DNA of 64,000 bases, from NCBI GenBank assembly GCA_023079485.1, contig CM041090.1, forward strand, positions 38,652,874 through 38,716,873, in the 5' to 3' direction. Below the pieces are notes generated by a model, which was not told the origin of the DNA, ran no database searches, and worked only from the letters and a program-made list of their open reading frames with translations. Made by a program: the position numbers and the translations under genes. Shown here one piece after another: positions 36,911-50,056 of the stretch. The DNA is from Archilochus colubris (Eukaryota > Chordata > Aves > Apodiformes > Trochilidae). The first letter of the stretch is position 1; each line of letters begins with the position of its first letter.

Positions 36911-37651
36911 TAACTCTTGGCTGTTAGGTGGGGTAAAATGGATCTTCTTGGTGTGACTAAAGAACCTAATTCCCATTTTCAGTAGGGACTCCAGCACCCC
37001 TAGCCAGGCTCTTAGATTTGTCAGGGACCTAAAAACACCAATAATGATTTCAGGTTGTTGCAGTAAGAGACACCAGGCTGTTCAACAGCCTTCAGGTTCA
37101 TTAGTCACATAGCTGCCAGTCTAATTTTGAAGAATTTTCTTCCCTCTTTGGTGTACCTAACACAAGCCTGCCTGCAGCTCCTCCAAAGCAAGATGTGAGC
37201 TCTTTGGAGCAAACCCATTGGTGACATTTGTCTGACCAGTGCAAGGCACATCATCCATCTCTCAGCATCACTTTGAGCACCAGAACAGGAAAGAAAAAAG
37301 AAACCTGGCAGCTGCCAGTGAGGACCTCAGTGTTGTGTGATTGTCACTCCCTTTACAGTCCCATATTCCCTTCTCTCTACACATCTGGGGAGCTTCAGGC
37401 TTGGCTGGGAGCAGGACCCTGACTCTAAACTTGTCTCCTCTTCTTCATGTGTACTAGTGAGGGTAGGACATAGTCCTGCCTTTATTTTGTAGCTCTGTAA
37501 GGAGAAGGAATTGGGCTAAACCCAAACAAGTTATGGGAAAACTGACATGAAGCTTTCATTAAGATCCTCACCCTGACATGAAGCTCCTCACCCTTCATGG
37601 AACAGACAGCAGTGTCCTTGACAGAAATGAGCCAAAAATGACAGAGGCCTC

Positions 37652-37690
37652 AAAAATAATAAAAATAATAATAATAAAATAATAATTTTT
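37652..37690. repeat. (AAT)n-rich microsatellite
   Basis: Interrupted AAT/AAAAT units followed by a T run. Confidence 0.9.
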
Positions 37691-38002
37691 TTAAAAAGCT
37701 GCAGGGGGAGCAAGCCTAGCAACAAGCTAGACAGTCAGCTGCCATTCCAAGCAGAGAGGATTTCTGTTTGCTCCCCTAATTTACCTATTGCATCTCAGAG
37801 CTTTCCTCTTGGCAACTCCCAGCCCAGTGCTCAAGTGAGTAAATAAATAAATACTCCCAGAAACGGACTGCTGAAAATTAGTCACTGCTAAACGTGCCTG
37901 CTTTCTGCCAGCTCCCCTCAGCAAAGCTGAACTTCTCTTTGTTCAGATAACAGCCTGGCTGCAGACAATTTAGCCCGAAAAATGAAGAATAACCAGAGGA
38001 GC

Positions 38003-38030
38003 TGTCACATCCCTATGATGTCACATCCCT
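38003..38030. repeat. Short tandem duplication, 16-bp period
   Basis: TGTCACATCCCT occurs at 38,003-38,014 and again at 38,019-38,030. Confidence 0.8.
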
Positions 38031-38175
38031 CCCCATGTCCTGGCTGCCCAAAAAGGCTGAGCCCATCCCTTTAGGGGCTGCTTCCAGCACTCCCCCTCCT
38101 CCCCCCCGAAGGAAATATTAAGTGTGAAATATTACAAAGCAAAGAAAACCTCACTTGAAAGGCAACACGTTCAGG

Positions 38176-38192
38176 AAAAAAAAAAAAAAAAA
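38176..38192. repeat. A17 homopolymer
   Basis: Uninterrupted run of 17 A. Confidence 0.95.
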
Positions 38193-38412
38193 GGATTAAA
38201 AAAATGAGTCGAGGGGCACAGTTAGGAAAGGCAGCTTTGGAGGGCTGGCTGTGTGCTTGTTTAATGCTGAATATTTCTACCCCTTGGTCAGAGTGGGGAG
38301 GGATGGAGCAGCCAGAAGGTCAGCACTGAGCTGAGGAGTAACAGCCAGAGCACTTTGTGCTTGAAACATGGCTTGGCAAGACGTTGGGTGAGCAAGTTTT
38401 TTTGGGGTTTAA

Positions 38413-38427
38413 TTTTTTTTTTTTTTT
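38413..38427. repeat. T15 homopolymer
   Basis: Uninterrupted run of 15 T, 220 bp from the A17 run. Confidence 0.95.
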
Positions 38428-38709
38428 GGTCAGGCTTTGCAAACTATTTTTGTCACTGTTGTTGCTGGGCATTTGGAAGCAAAATAATAGAGGGACTGCT
38501 GTAATGTAATGCAAGAACCCGTGTCCTCTCTGAGGCTCAGAGGAATGGATGACCTGCAGATATCTCTTGTTGGCTTGTACACTGTGTAACATACCATCCA
38601 CTGCCTCCCATTTCCTCCACTGCCTTTTGTTTGTTTTTTTTTAAACAGGCTCCCTAGGCTGTTTTTTTGCTCTTTTCCCCCCGTTTCAAAGATTTTTCAC
38701 TGTTGGATC

Positions 38710-38727
38710 TTTTTTTTTTTTTTTTTT
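38710..38727. repeat. T18 homopolymer
   Basis: Uninterrupted run of 18 T. Confidence 0.95.
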
Positions 38728-40330
38728 CTGCTCTGAAGAGCTGTATTCCACTGAGATCAAATGTGCACAAGCTCACCACAGAGTCTGAAACAAATTGGAA
38801 ATCCTTCCCACTAGACTTGGTGCCTTCAGGTGCCAGCTCCTCTAACCTCACCTCAGGCTTATTCTGCATCCATCCTGTGGAAAGAGAGGTTTGGACCATC
38901 ACCCCAAAACCCACTGCAGCCCCAGCAATGCTGTGTGGGTTAAATCATATGAAGATTTGATGCTTGCCCCTCTGCTGGCCTCAGAGGAGGTGGGTGCTGA
39001 GTGGCTGTGCCTGGTGTCTCCTCCAGCTGCTTCAACCATAAGGGCTGTGGGGTTTTTGGCATTGCTCAGAAAGCCCCCGTGTTCCATGCTTGCTGATCAA
39101 CAAGCTCCTTGCTTGTGGCTGCTCTGCAAGGATGAGGTGGGGAAAGGCAAACCTGGTGGCACTGAGCTTTTCTTCTGCCTTGAGGACATTGATTAGGAGA
39201 AGGCTGAACAGGGAGACACTGAGCTCCTGCAGACCTTGGGTTAAAAATATGGTGAACCAAGAGAGGTTGCTGCAATGTGCATCTGCTGCTTCCAGAACAT
39301 CATCTCTGCTGGCTCAGCTCTCCCCACAGGAATTGGTCATCATTAGACAGAATTGTTGGGTTTTTTTTTCTTTTTTAATCCATTGCACAAGCACAGTCTG
39401 GAGAACATTTTCTGCAGCTGCCTGTGTGGTGACACCCATCTATTTTCTTGGGGTCTTGCAAACAATGGAGCCTGGTGGTGGCTGGCAGGGGCACAGCTCT
39501 GCCATGCCATCTGCTCAGGGTGGTGGGGACACTCCTGCTCTCCTCCTCCTCCTTTCTCCTCCTCCTCATTGGCAAAGTGTGGACAAGGCAGCCACCAGCA
39601 TCCTACAGCAGGCAGGGGGGTGAGGGTTCCTTTCAGCCCCCATAGAAGTGGAAAGGTGACCCACAGGAACCTCCTGCTTTTTGGGAAGCCACAGGAGATG
39701 ACTTGGTGTTGGCGAGGGCTCAGTGAAAGCCACCAGAGGTTGGTCTTCAAGGCTCAGATGGTCAATGCAAAGGGTTCATCAGGGAGCTAATAAAATAATC
39801 AATGCTGAGGAGAAAGCCCTTGAGTAATTGATAACTGGGGCCCTCCAGGTAGCAGCTGGTGCTGACAAGTAATAATTGCCCAGCCAAGAGGAAATTGCTG
39901 CTGTGCAGATCCCTGTCAAAGGTGTCTGCTGCATGTGATAGATATCACCAGCTTCTCTCTCTCCATCCTTCACCAACAGGGAAGGGATCAGCTCTACCTG
40001 CTCCCCAATTACATCTCCCACAACTAGATAATTTGAGAGATTGCTCCCCAGCCACTACCTACCCTGAGCTTTGCAAACAAAAGTAATGATCCCTGCTCCT
40101 CAGTTTAATATGGGTCTGCTCTGCTCAGAGAGCTCAAAATGCCACCCCACAAATATTAATTCATGATGCTTTAGGTTTGCCTCTGGTGTCAAGGAAACGT
40201 TTGCAACCATTTTCAGCTAATCATAAAAGCAGAGGCTTTCTCACTATTGTTCTCATAAAAAGGGCTCAGAAAAAAAACCTCCTATTTTTCTGCCCACTAC
40301 AAATCAGCTCTGTTTGAAAACTAGGCACAG

Positions 40331-40367
40331 AAAAAAAAAAAACAAAAAAAAAAACCAAACCAAAACC
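40331..40367. repeat. A-rich tract with A/C units
   Basis: A12-C-A11 then CCAAACC and CAAAACC units; no G or T. Confidence 0.92.
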
Positions 40368-40956
40368 CTTCACATTGGTTTAGCCTTTGGGCTTTTCTTT
40401 TGTTTATCCACAGGTCTAGAGAAACTAAGGACTGCAGTGAAGGTGAAACACAACAAACCAGAGCAAAGTACTTCACCTGTTTAAATTAATTTACCCATGA
40501 ATTCTGTTTGGGGCTCCCCCAGCTGCAGGGCACTCCTGAACAGTAACCTTCAGCCTGGCCCCTGCACCTGCCCCTCTATCAAACAACTTGAGCAACCCCA
40601 GCCCCAGTGATTTAACCCAAATTCAGGAGGCAATGGGGCAATTTCACCTTTAGTTGAAACATCTGGAATGCATCAAGCTGCCCTGCAGCTCCCTTGCACT
40701 CTTAGCACACACGTGGTGATGTAGTCAGGGCCCAGCTCAGCCCAAGCACCTAAATCTGAGCCCAATTTTAAGTGAAGTTTGTGCCAAGCATTGTGTGGAA
40801 CAGGGGTGGGTGCTTGCATGCCCTGCTAATAGGAACCACTTGCAGAGGAACCTGCAACTTGGTGGCTTTCCTAGCCCCTTGTCCAATCCCCCATCCCTGC
40901 AAATTCCCCAGTGACAAACCCAGCACCCAAACCCCACATCTCCACAGTTAATCATG

Positions 40957-40974
40957 AAAAAAAAAAAAAAAAAA
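40957..40974. repeat. A18 homopolymer
   Basis: Uninterrupted run of 18 A. Confidence 0.95.
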
Positions 40975-41974
40975 TCAGCATTGGTAAATCTCCTTTGCCA
41001 GGGAGCTGGGTCAGCACTGCCAATATTACAACACAGCCTTAGCAATCCTCCCTCCTCACACTATTATTCCAAGTCTAACAGCTCTGGCTTTTGGTGCTGA
41101 ATACCAAATTCAGGGGCTCATCAGTATGCTGGGGTGGGCTGTGTGTGCATCTCAGCCACGTGCACTGAGAACACAGAAATCCAAGGAGAGCATAATGAAA
41201 AGTCACACGTGGCTCCAGAATACCATCCCCCTGCTCCTGGCACATCACTGGCATAAAGAGATGTCCCATGAATTTCTCCCTGCCACACTGGTTACCACAG
41301 ACACAGACCAGCTTCCCTTGGGAAATGCAAACGAGTTGGCCAGGTCCTTCCCAGGCTGGCCTTACCTTTCCCATCTTTAATGCAAACCTTTCACACAGCA
41401 TCTCCCACTGTTGCATCGAAAGCATAAGCTTGAGCAAAAATGCTTTGCTCTTCTTAATGAACCTCACAAGCTCCTGGAAACACAGAAAGCCACATGGGGA
41501 AGCACAGGAGATCAGCATCACTGCAGAGTGTGGGATGAGACACAAAGCAAGGCAGCACCCACCTTGTCTGAACTGGTGGGGTCCATCACTCAGTCCTTCA
41601 CAAATGGCATTCATCTCAATTCCATGTTTTTATTACTGTATTTCCACTCCTTGTGGCATCTCCTGAGCAAATGGTTGGGACAGAAGCCCTGCCACTGTCA
41701 CCTCCACCCAGGAGCAATGGGACTGGTGGGCTCCTTCCCTCTGCTGCATTCCTGGGTTTGTTCTGTAGCACTGACACAGAAAATGAAAAACGGCAAACTG
41801 AGGTCTAACAGGTCCTGCCAGAGGGGTAGATGCTGATCACAAGGAGAAGCTACCAAATCTAACCCCATCTGCCCATTCTTAACCAGTAAGCAGGGCAGGA
41901 GGCTGGGGGTGGAGAGGCAGCCTCAGGTCTATAAGGGAGGAGCTGTGACTCCTCTTCTGTTTCTCCATAGGAAG

Positions 41975-42475
41975 ATCACAATCACAACCCAGTTTGGGTT
42001 GGAAGGGACCTCAAAAATCATTCAGGTTCAACCCCCCTGCCATGGGCAGGGACACCTCCCACCAGCCCAGGTTGCTCCAAGCCCCATCCAACCTGGGCTG
42101 AGACACTTCCAGGGATGGGGCAGCCTATGCCAGTGGCTCAGTACTCTCACAGTAAAGAATTTTGTCTTAATATCCAATCTAAATTTCCCCTCTTTATGTG
42201 TTTTAAACTCTTCCCCCTCATCCTATCAATCAGTCTGTGCCCTTGTCAAAATTCCTCCCCCATCCTTCCTATAGTCCTTTCAGGCATTGGAAGGTGCTCT
42301 AGGGTCTCCTCAGCCTTCTCCTCTCCAGGCTGAATAACCCCAACTCTCTCAGGCAGTCTCCCTAGGAGAGGTGCTCCATCCTTCTGACCATCTTTGTGGC
42401 TTTCCTCTGGACTCACTCCAACAGCTCCATGTCCTTCTTTTGCTGGAGGCTCCAAAACTGGACGGAGCATCTACA
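41975..42475 (-). mobile_element. CR1 LINE, ORF2 3' part plus 3' UTR
   Basis: From the 3' end ('GTTTGGGTTGGAAGGGACC') through 'CTGCCATGGGCAGGGACACC', the subfamily mark 'GGGCTGAGACACTTCCAGG', 'TTAATATCCAATCTAAAT', 'CTCTCCAGGCTGAATAACCC' and 'CTCTGGACTCACTCCAACAG' to 'CCAAAACTGGACGGAGC'. The reading is continuous with few indels. It is the only minus-strand member of the 'GTGTCTCAGCCCAGG' group here. Confidence 0.95.
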
Positions 42476-45040
42476 ACTGGACACAGATTAACCAGTCGTA
42501 ACCACATCCAGCCTCTGATCCATGTGTTTTCATGAGTCAGGGCTCTGACGAGGATTGTGTTACAGACACAACAGAGAGGAGAGCAAGAACCCCATGATCC
42601 CAGGCGCTGAGTAACAACAGAGGAACAGATGATCCCTGCCCTGAAGCACTTATGCTATGGATGAGCAAGAGAAAAAAGATAGAATGGAAACCAAGAGGGA
42701 AAAGGTGTACCTGAAGTCACCCAGCAAGGTGGTGGCAGTGACAAGAATGGATCCAGCTCCCAAGCCTGGGCTCAGGACCCTACTCAGCTGCACATCTCAC
42801 CTCTCATTTTGGGAGCATCCAGAGGAGAAACCAAATGTAACACAGAATAAAAGACAGGAGGCTTAATATGAGGTTAGCTGCCTCCTTATTGTCTCTCTGT
42901 ACTAAGTGTCTGATCCAGCATCAGGGCTCTCTCTTTTCATCCATCCATCCATACAATACACCCACTGTTATCCCCTCTGACTCCAGAGTCACACGACCCA
43001 GCCAGGAAAAAATGGTTCTGATTCATTTACATGAAAGATGGGGATATTTTAAAGGACACAGAAGACCTTCTCTCGTGACTGTTAAATGTCCACAGAGAAG
43101 CACACGGAGCATAAGCTACTGGGTCATGAAATGTAGCATTTCTCTCATTCTTATCTCCTTTCCCCAGCTTGCCAGAGCACTGCAAGCCATCATATTGATA
43201 TATAAGCAGCAAAGTCTCCCTCCCAGAAATAAATAAATAAATTGCCTTGAAACCACAGTGGTTTTTGCCAGGGAAACACATGGCTACAACTGCAGGAAAC
43301 ACAGCATAGGTTTTTATAAATATTTAAGACCAGCAGACAAAGGATAACAAGGAAAGGCAGCCGTGAGCATCATCCTGGTAATCTGCTGCAAGCTGTGGAG
43401 TGCTACAGGGAAGCAAACAGAGCTGGCAGCTGGATGCACAGAACTGAGTTTTCCAGGCAAGTCCAAATCAAATAGGATGGAGAAAACAGGTTGTTCTGCA
43501 ACCAGACTCCAAGTCCAGTTCCTCAATTAGCTTTCTGATGAAGCATTGCCTTTGCTTTGAACCCACTCCTAGGGGAGCTGGCATGCAGCTGATCCTGCAT
43601 GCAGACCACTCGTGTGAGCTGGAAATGCCTGTTTACACATAAAGAAATAAATTATGGTCTCAAGCTCCCCCTCCCAGCTCTGCTCTGCCTCCTGCTACCT
43701 CTGCAAAGCCTCTGGCTCTGCTTTAGTGCATCTGAGCAAAGGTTTCACTAACACAGGTGCTGCTGGGTCAAGGGACCTCTGCCCTCAAACCCACACACGG
43801 GTCCCACAGACCTTGGAGAAAACAGGCACCTGGTCTTCAAAGTCAATGACAGGCACTAAAAAAAAACCAAAAAAACCCCAAAAAACCTTCAGGGAGGGGT
43901 GTCCAGCCAGCAGCTGGGAGAGGAACAGCAAATCACAGCAAGAGAGGGACCTGTCTCAGGCTGGGATGTAAGGTACCTCAGAGACCCATTATTGAGACCT
44001 AATAATATAATATCCATGCACAGAGCCATCAGTTGTGTTCTGCCAGCACTGCAGACTATCTTTATAAATTAGCTTCCATTTCCCCTTTTACAGGGCAAGA
44101 GGAGGAGAGTCTCTAGCCCATTCCCACATCTTACAGAAGAAATCCTATATTATTAATATGCTCATCCATCATGCTGCCTGCTCTGGGAGAAACAAGTTCC
44201 TTTTAACACAGAAATCAATCCTTTCCTATGCAAAGGAAACAAACATAATCACTACTAAGCATCCCTAGTCCTTCTTGGCTTTTGTATCTGGGGCCCTGAA
44301 CATCTTGCTGTTCTTCATGGATTTTCAGTGATGACCAAAAGTTGAACTCACCACAAGTGAAATTCCTGGAGGAAGCTGGGAGTGTCCCATCTGAAAGCTA
44401 TAAAGAGCTCCATGAAGAACAACAGAAAACACTCATATGTCTGCAACAGATTTATTTTTTGGATTAAGGAAGTCTTCCCTGAAGTTGCATTTTATGTCCC
44501 CAGCTCAGGAAAGCATCCCCAGTCAGGATATCAATCAAACACAATTAATTTGAAAGCAGACATGCCAAATACATGATCTGTTGGCCAGTTCCAACCTGCA
44601 CAATACATTCACCATGCACTGGGTGTCATTTTTTCCAGACCTGGATTTTCATCCCATCAATTTTCTTGCATTACTGACTGCAAAGGGCAGCAACCTGGTG
44701 CAATCAGCACCCCAGCATCTCTCTTGCTGTGTGGGCAACCAACACCAATGATGCTGAGGGACAAATACCCTTCAGGTGGAAGTCAGAAGTCATCTTTCCC
44801 AATCCACACAGTCAGCCTGGGACAGTTATCCCAAATTTCTTCTTTGGTCCCATGGAGTTGCTCTGGATCCCATTGGGGACCTCATTCCTATCAAGCTCCC
44901 TGGGCTCATCCTGCTCACTGTGAGGGGGATGCTCACAGGGGGAATTTGGTTGCAAATTCCTGATCTGCAGCATAGCTCAAATGTCTTTCCTGAAAGAAAA
45001 AGCCCAAAAAAAAAAGAATTTAACCTGCTATCTAAAAACA

Positions 45041-45153
45041 CCCCAAACAAACAAACAAAACACAAAACAAAAAATACCAAAAACACAAAAACAAAAAACC
45101 CAACCAAAACCCCAAAAAAACAAAACAAAAAAACAAACAACAAAAACCAAAAT
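45041..45153. repeat. A/C-rich tract (AAAAC, AAAC, AACC units), 113 bp
   Basis: Almost wholly A and C on the + strand, with a single T. The Lys/Thr/Asn/Gln-rich + frame and the Phe/Val/Cys-rich - frame over it are consequences of the composition. Confidence 0.95.
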
Positions 45154-45268
45154 AGAGGAGGAATGCAGAGAATGAACCCACCAGCAACAAAACCCAGGAA
45201 GATGCCTTTTAGGCACCAATTCAGTCTCACAGATAAACTTGATTTTTCTCACCCCAGCCAGGAGTAAT

Positions 45269-45330
45269 GTTTTCTTTCCTTTTTTTTTTTTCTTTTTAAA
45301 TTTTTCTTTTCCTTTTATTTTTTTTCTCTC
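45269..45330. repeat. T-rich tract
   Basis: T runs broken by single C or A; a second T7/A10 patch follows at about 45,385-45,411. Confidence 0.9.
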
Positions 45331-47530
45331 GATTTGCTGAATGTATTCATTCTGCAGAGGGTTTTTGTTGTGCTCATTTGTTGGTTTTTTTCTTTTTTAA
45401 AAAAAAAAAGGCAACAGACATCCATGGCTCCCAGCTGTCAAAAGCCACATTTGCCTGAGGCTGTCTGTCTGTCTTCTTACAAATGCTGAAGCCATTTCCC
45501 TGTAATGTTTGTTCTCATTAATCAAGCTGCAGACTTGACTCAGCCTAATCATTGCCCACAAGCCAAGACAGACACTTAGGGGTCAGTGATGAAGCAGCAT
45601 CACCAAAACTCCCACAACATTGGACACGTGTTGGGTGAGCTCTCCTGCCCCTGGAGTCAGAAGGAGGTTTTTTTCTTTTAATGTGGCTCAGTTGAAAGCC
45701 AGGATCCATGTCCAGGCAGTATCTATAGACTGGAGGGCTCTTTGTTTTCACATGACCAGAAAAAAAGCAGAAAGAGACAATATACACAGAATGCAGGACT
45801 GGTTTTTTGAAAGTCATCACCAGAATCAAGCATAAGGTCAGACATAAAATTAAATCATTGGGGTGGGTTGACTTTTCTCCATCCCAGCCAAATACATCAT
45901 ACAATAACATTCCCTTTCCACTGTACCTCTGGATGTGGGCCTGGCTGGTGAGTGATGATGTCCCTTGGGATTTTCCTGCTGAAATACAGAGAGCAAACCA
46001 GGGACATGGATTTGTGCAGGGTGCCTAGAGGGACAATAGCTCATTCACCATTTGGTGCTGGAAAAACAGATCCATGCCTAGGCTTCTTACTTCAAAAGGA
46101 AAGTTGGAAAGCTGCAAATAGTTCAGGGAAGAGCTTTAATAAAGGGGGGGAACCAGTGTGAGGGGTTACAAAGTCAATTTGCCCATTTATTGCCACAGAG
46201 GGGGTTCAGAGATGCCACACAAGTACTGCAAGAAAAGACATTTTCACCTGGGGGAGCATCTCCCATCCAGCAGTGGCAGAATGATCACACCCAACTTCAG
46301 GTTTGGGCTGAAGATGGAAAGCCAGAGCTTCAGGAATGGAGTGGTAGGAAGCAGGAAGAAGTGGAAAATCCTCACCAGCATCTTAGCAAGCTCACACAAC
46401 CCCACTTAGCCAGGGGCTGGGCAGAGGTGGTGGAGCCCTGGCACGTGCTGTGCCCACAAAACCCTCACATCTTGCTCCCAGCCACAGGGATTGAACAAGT
46501 TAAAACCAAAGCCAGCAAAAAGCAAGCAGTGACGTGGCCCCAATGCTCACTGCCAGCTCAGCAACATTGCCCACGGGGCCAACCCGGGCTGGAGCAATTG
46601 GGTGTAATTGCCCCTTCTTAAGGTTTTCACCTCCAGAGAAGCCACAAAAGGGCCTCCCACATCTCCAGCAGTGGTAGAGGACCCAACACTCATAGGAAAG
46701 CTGCTCACAAAACTCTTCTTGGCCAATGTGAGGGATTATCTTTGCGCTGGTGATATTTTACATCTCGTGCTTTTATGCTTTAAGTCAGGTGGGAGGTCAA
46801 GGCAGGACAGCTTCACCATGAAGCTGTGTATCAATATTCAATTAAAACCTGTGAAAATGTCCACCAAAACTCTTGGAGTCCACCAAGTGATGTGAGGGTC
46901 ACCACGGGAAGAAAACAGCAGCAAAAGGTAGAAACAAGAAATAGAAGCAGAATCCTGCTCGTGCTCCTGGGAGAAAACCAAGACCTTCCTCTGTCTCATT
47001 TCATTCACAAAAAATGTTTTTGCTTGCAGGGTTTGTATCTTAACTCATCATTCAGGTCATCTTTTAACTGCTAACAATTTTCATTTCAGCAGGCACTAAA
47101 CATGCTAATCAAAACTGATGGCTCTCAGCAAGATGGAAAATCCCAGGCATGGAGGTGGTTATTTGGCTTCTAAAGGGAAACACTGGCAGGTAAAGAAAAA
47201 AACAAAAACCAAACCACAACCCAAATACATTTTTCTAAAGGGATTATTTACTTCACTCCACCTGCTAATTTACCCACAGTGGTTTGTTTTATACCCAGGG
47301 TTATCCAGGCACATGTTACTGCATCTGCTGCATCCCAGAGCAGCGGGAGAGACATAAAAAGGGGCAAACAGTAACAGGAGCTCCATGTTCTTGTGCTTCT
47401 GCTTCTCTGAAGCCCATAGCCAGACCAAAACCCTGTCTGCAACCCCAATAGGTGCTCCCAAGGACTGCAAACCCCCTGCAAGAGCTAGGCTTGACAGGGG
47501 GTGAGGGTGCAGATGTGGTCCTAAGACATA

Positions 47531-47980
47531 GACCTGTTGGAGAGAGTCCAGAGAAGGGCCACAGAGATGATGCTGGAGCATTTCTGCTATGAAGACAGGC
47601 TGAGAAAGTTGGGGCTGCTCAGCCTGGAGAAGAGAAGGTTCTTGGGAGACCTTAGAGCACCTTCAAGTACAAGAAAGTGATCTACAGGAAAGCTGGGGTG
47701 GGGGCTTTTACCAGAGAGGATAGTGACAGAACAAGGGGTAGTGGTTTTAAGCTGAAAGAGGGTAGATTTAGAAGAAAAAATTCATTTGCCATGAGAGTAA
47801 TAAGACTCTGGAATAGGTTTCCTAGGGAGGTTGCTGATGCCCCCTCCCTGGAAGTGTTGAAGGCCAGGTTGGATGAAGCCTTGTACAACCTGACCTAGCA
47901 GGAGGTGTCCCCTACACATGCAGGGGGGTTGGATCTTGATGATCTTTGGTTCCAATCCAAACCATTCTATGATACTATGA
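47531..47980 (+). mobile_element. CR1 LINE, ORF2 3' part plus 3' UTR
   Basis: It starts 'GACCTGTTGGAGAGAGTCC', then 'GAAGGGCCACAGAGATGATG', 'CAGCCTGGAGAAGAGAAGG' and 'TTTTAAGCTGAAAGAGGGTA'. Positions 47,677-47,898 stay open to the natural ORF2 end, with SDRTRGSGFKLKEGRFRRK, W-N-R-F-P-R-E, then LEVLKARLDEALYNLT and a stop. The 3' UTR ends 'ACCATTCTATGATACTATGA'. The LEVLKARLDE end sets it apart from the LAVSQP and LEIFQK groups and matches 740-1463. Confidence 0.95.
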
Positions 47981-49969
47981 CAGCACAGCCAGCTTGGGAA
48001 CAAAATTCCTCTTCTCAGATTCCCATGCCAGCTCTGGGTGGGGATGAGGACCCAGCTGAGAAGGTGCTTTCAGCATGGGATACAGTTTCCCTGTCCCTGT
48101 CTTGGTTCCTGTGGGTGGGCTCACTACTAAAGAGAAGAGATATTTCTCCTCCCTTATCCCTGAGTCAACCTTGTAAAATACAGCCCCTCAGAGAGGCCAG
48201 CAGGCTAATAAATCCTAATAAATCCCAACCTGCCTGGGAGACACAGGTTGTGGGATATGATCAGTCCTGGAGGGAGGCAGTCTGCTGCCTGACAAGATTA
48301 AAGTGAGAGGGGCCATAGAGGGTGGGCAGGACAGGGAAACTCCCATGAAATCATCCAAACTTTCCTCCAGCCCTTTCATTTCACAAACCTCTGGGTGACA
48401 AAGGAGGAGGTTGTGATTGCAACCAGCTCACACAAAGCAAAGCAGCCTCTTCTGCAGACTGGAGGATTGATCCCAAGAACCAAGGGTGGCATCTTTGCTC
48501 CCTCATAGCCTGGATCTACACCATTTCCTGGTTAGGAAAGTCTGGACTCCAGGAACTGCTCCATAATCTTCCCAGGATCATTCACATAAGAAAAACATGG
48601 GTAAAAGCAGTGATACTTCTCTCAGATCTCAAGATAAGCAATGCTGCATCTTGCACTGCTTTCCTCCCCAGTATCACCAGTCCCTCTTGATAGCCAGACC
48701 CCTGGGCCAATGCAGCTCATACTCAAAAGCCACACAGCCTCAAGGCACTCAGGACAAGGAGCACCCCAAATTAGACAGCAGGACAAGACACCCCACAGCC
48801 ACTTCCACTCCAGACCAGCCCTGAATCCCAACAGACCATGGAAACTCCATGGAAGTGGTTTAGAGGATCCATGGGCTCAGTGCAGAGCCCAGGGCATTGC
48901 ATCTGTACAAGGGTGAGGACTGGAGCAGCAGGTCTGGTAGCCCAGGATGTGATAACACAGGGCAGACCACACTGATCTGGATTTTTTTTCTGCCCAGCAG
49001 CACATAGCCCAGCAGCACTGAGCATCTCATTACACATAAAGGCACAAATCTGTCCCTACAGCCAACCCCTTGCCTCCAGGACATGCCATCCCTACCTGCT
49101 ATGCAGCTGTCCTTGGGAGGATCCATCAGCTCTCTCTGAGATGGTTTTCACAGAGATATGCAGAGAAAAGCAGCCAATTCTGCAGTATTCTCTTCTTTGT
49201 CTGTCTGCCAATAGCAAATGGGAACTGGAGGCTCAGGCAGCAGTGCCCAAGAACATCCATGGTATAAGTGAGTTTGGAGATGCTCAGCTGGCAACCTTTG
49301 TGGAAACACTACAGCTCCTTATCAGCCCAGCTTCTCTGGCACTTGGTCTTTTAAAGAAATCCAATTAACCTGCTTCCCTTTGTACTTAGCACTTCTAATG
49401 CCAAAGAGCATCACCTGGAAGACCTTTCCTTAGCACAACAAATGCCATGGCAACTGCAAAGATATTTGCAAGAAATCCCAGCTGCTGCCTTTGGACTGCA
49501 AGAGCAGAAGATGTTTCCCACATCCTAATTTGTCTCTTTCAGTATCCTTCATTTCTGGGGAAGTATTGACTAAGTGATACTAAGTGAGCCTCCAGACTAA
49601 ATTTCTGATCCAACCCCTTGACAGAGTGAGAACCCATCACTTCAGTTTATCTGGAAATGCTGGTAGAGAAACACTGATAACTGTGATTAATTGTCACATC
49701 TGTGGGAGCATCCTGGTCAGACTCAGTCTTACGTGGGTTATTTATGACCCAGCTGCTCCAGACATTAAAATCACCCTGGATATCTGCTTTCCCTGCCACA
49801 GTTTGCACAAGTGGATTAGTCCCTGGAATCACAACCCCCTGTGTTTCCCAGCTCATATAGGCAAATATATTTGCCAATATTATATGCAAATATATATATA
49901 TTTGAGGGTAAATGATATATTTGAAGGAATCTGATATATTTTAGGGAAATAAAGGCCTTGCCTCAATAT
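47981..49969. other. Unique sequence with an AT-rich palindromic end
   Basis: Nothing recognised until the TA-rich palindromes at 49,861-49,904. A short repeat AATAAATCC occurs twice near 48,210. Confidence 0.4.
49861..49904. repeat. AT-rich palindrome pair
   Basis: GCAAATATATTTGC (49,861-49,874) is a perfect 14-bp palindrome. CAAA-(TA)5-TTTG (49,887-49,904) is a perfect 18-bp palindrome with the same arms. Confidence 0.9.
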
Positions 49970-50056
49970 TAGGAGGTGTCCCTGCCCATTGGAGTGGAGT
50001 TGGAACCAAATGATCTTTAAGTTCCCATCCAACCCACCCTTTTCTGTGATTCTATG
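49970..50056 (+). mobile_element. CR1 3'-end fragment
   Basis: 'AGGAGGTGTCCCTGCCCATT', 'GAGTTGGAACCAAATGATC', 'CCATCCAACCCACCC' and the tail 'TTTCTGTGATTCTATGG'. Only the last ~87 bp of the element were inserted or survive. Confidence 0.93.

Larger units (their letters stand above)
36911..41974. other. Longest stretch without a transposable element (5 kb)
   Basis: It contains an AAT-rich microsatellite, three long A/T homopolymers at 38.2-38.7 kb, an A-rich tract at 40,331 and an A18 run at 40,957, all listed separately. The longest ATG-initiated frame is on minus at 41,075-41,614 (179 codons). It is Cys- and Leu-rich, matches no family I know and is probably chance. Confidence 0.4.
42476..47530. 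other. Unique sequence with A/C- and T-rich tracts
   Basis: No transposable element recognised in 5 kb. A short (CATC)n run lies near 42,940, A/C-rich patches near 43,860 and 47,190, and larger tracts at 45,041 and 45,269. The region between 43.9 and 44.7 kb is AT-rich. No exon recognised. Confidence 0.4.

Noticed and set aside
41075..41614. ATG-initiated minus-strand frame of 179 codons
   Set aside because: Cys/Leu/Gln-rich with no motif or family resemblance. A single such frame is expected by chance in 64 kb searched in six frames.
47677..47898. Open frame that looks like a small protein with R-L-W-N-R-F-P-R-E
   Set aside because: It is the C-terminus of CR1 ORF2 within a 5'-truncated copy, not a host gene.
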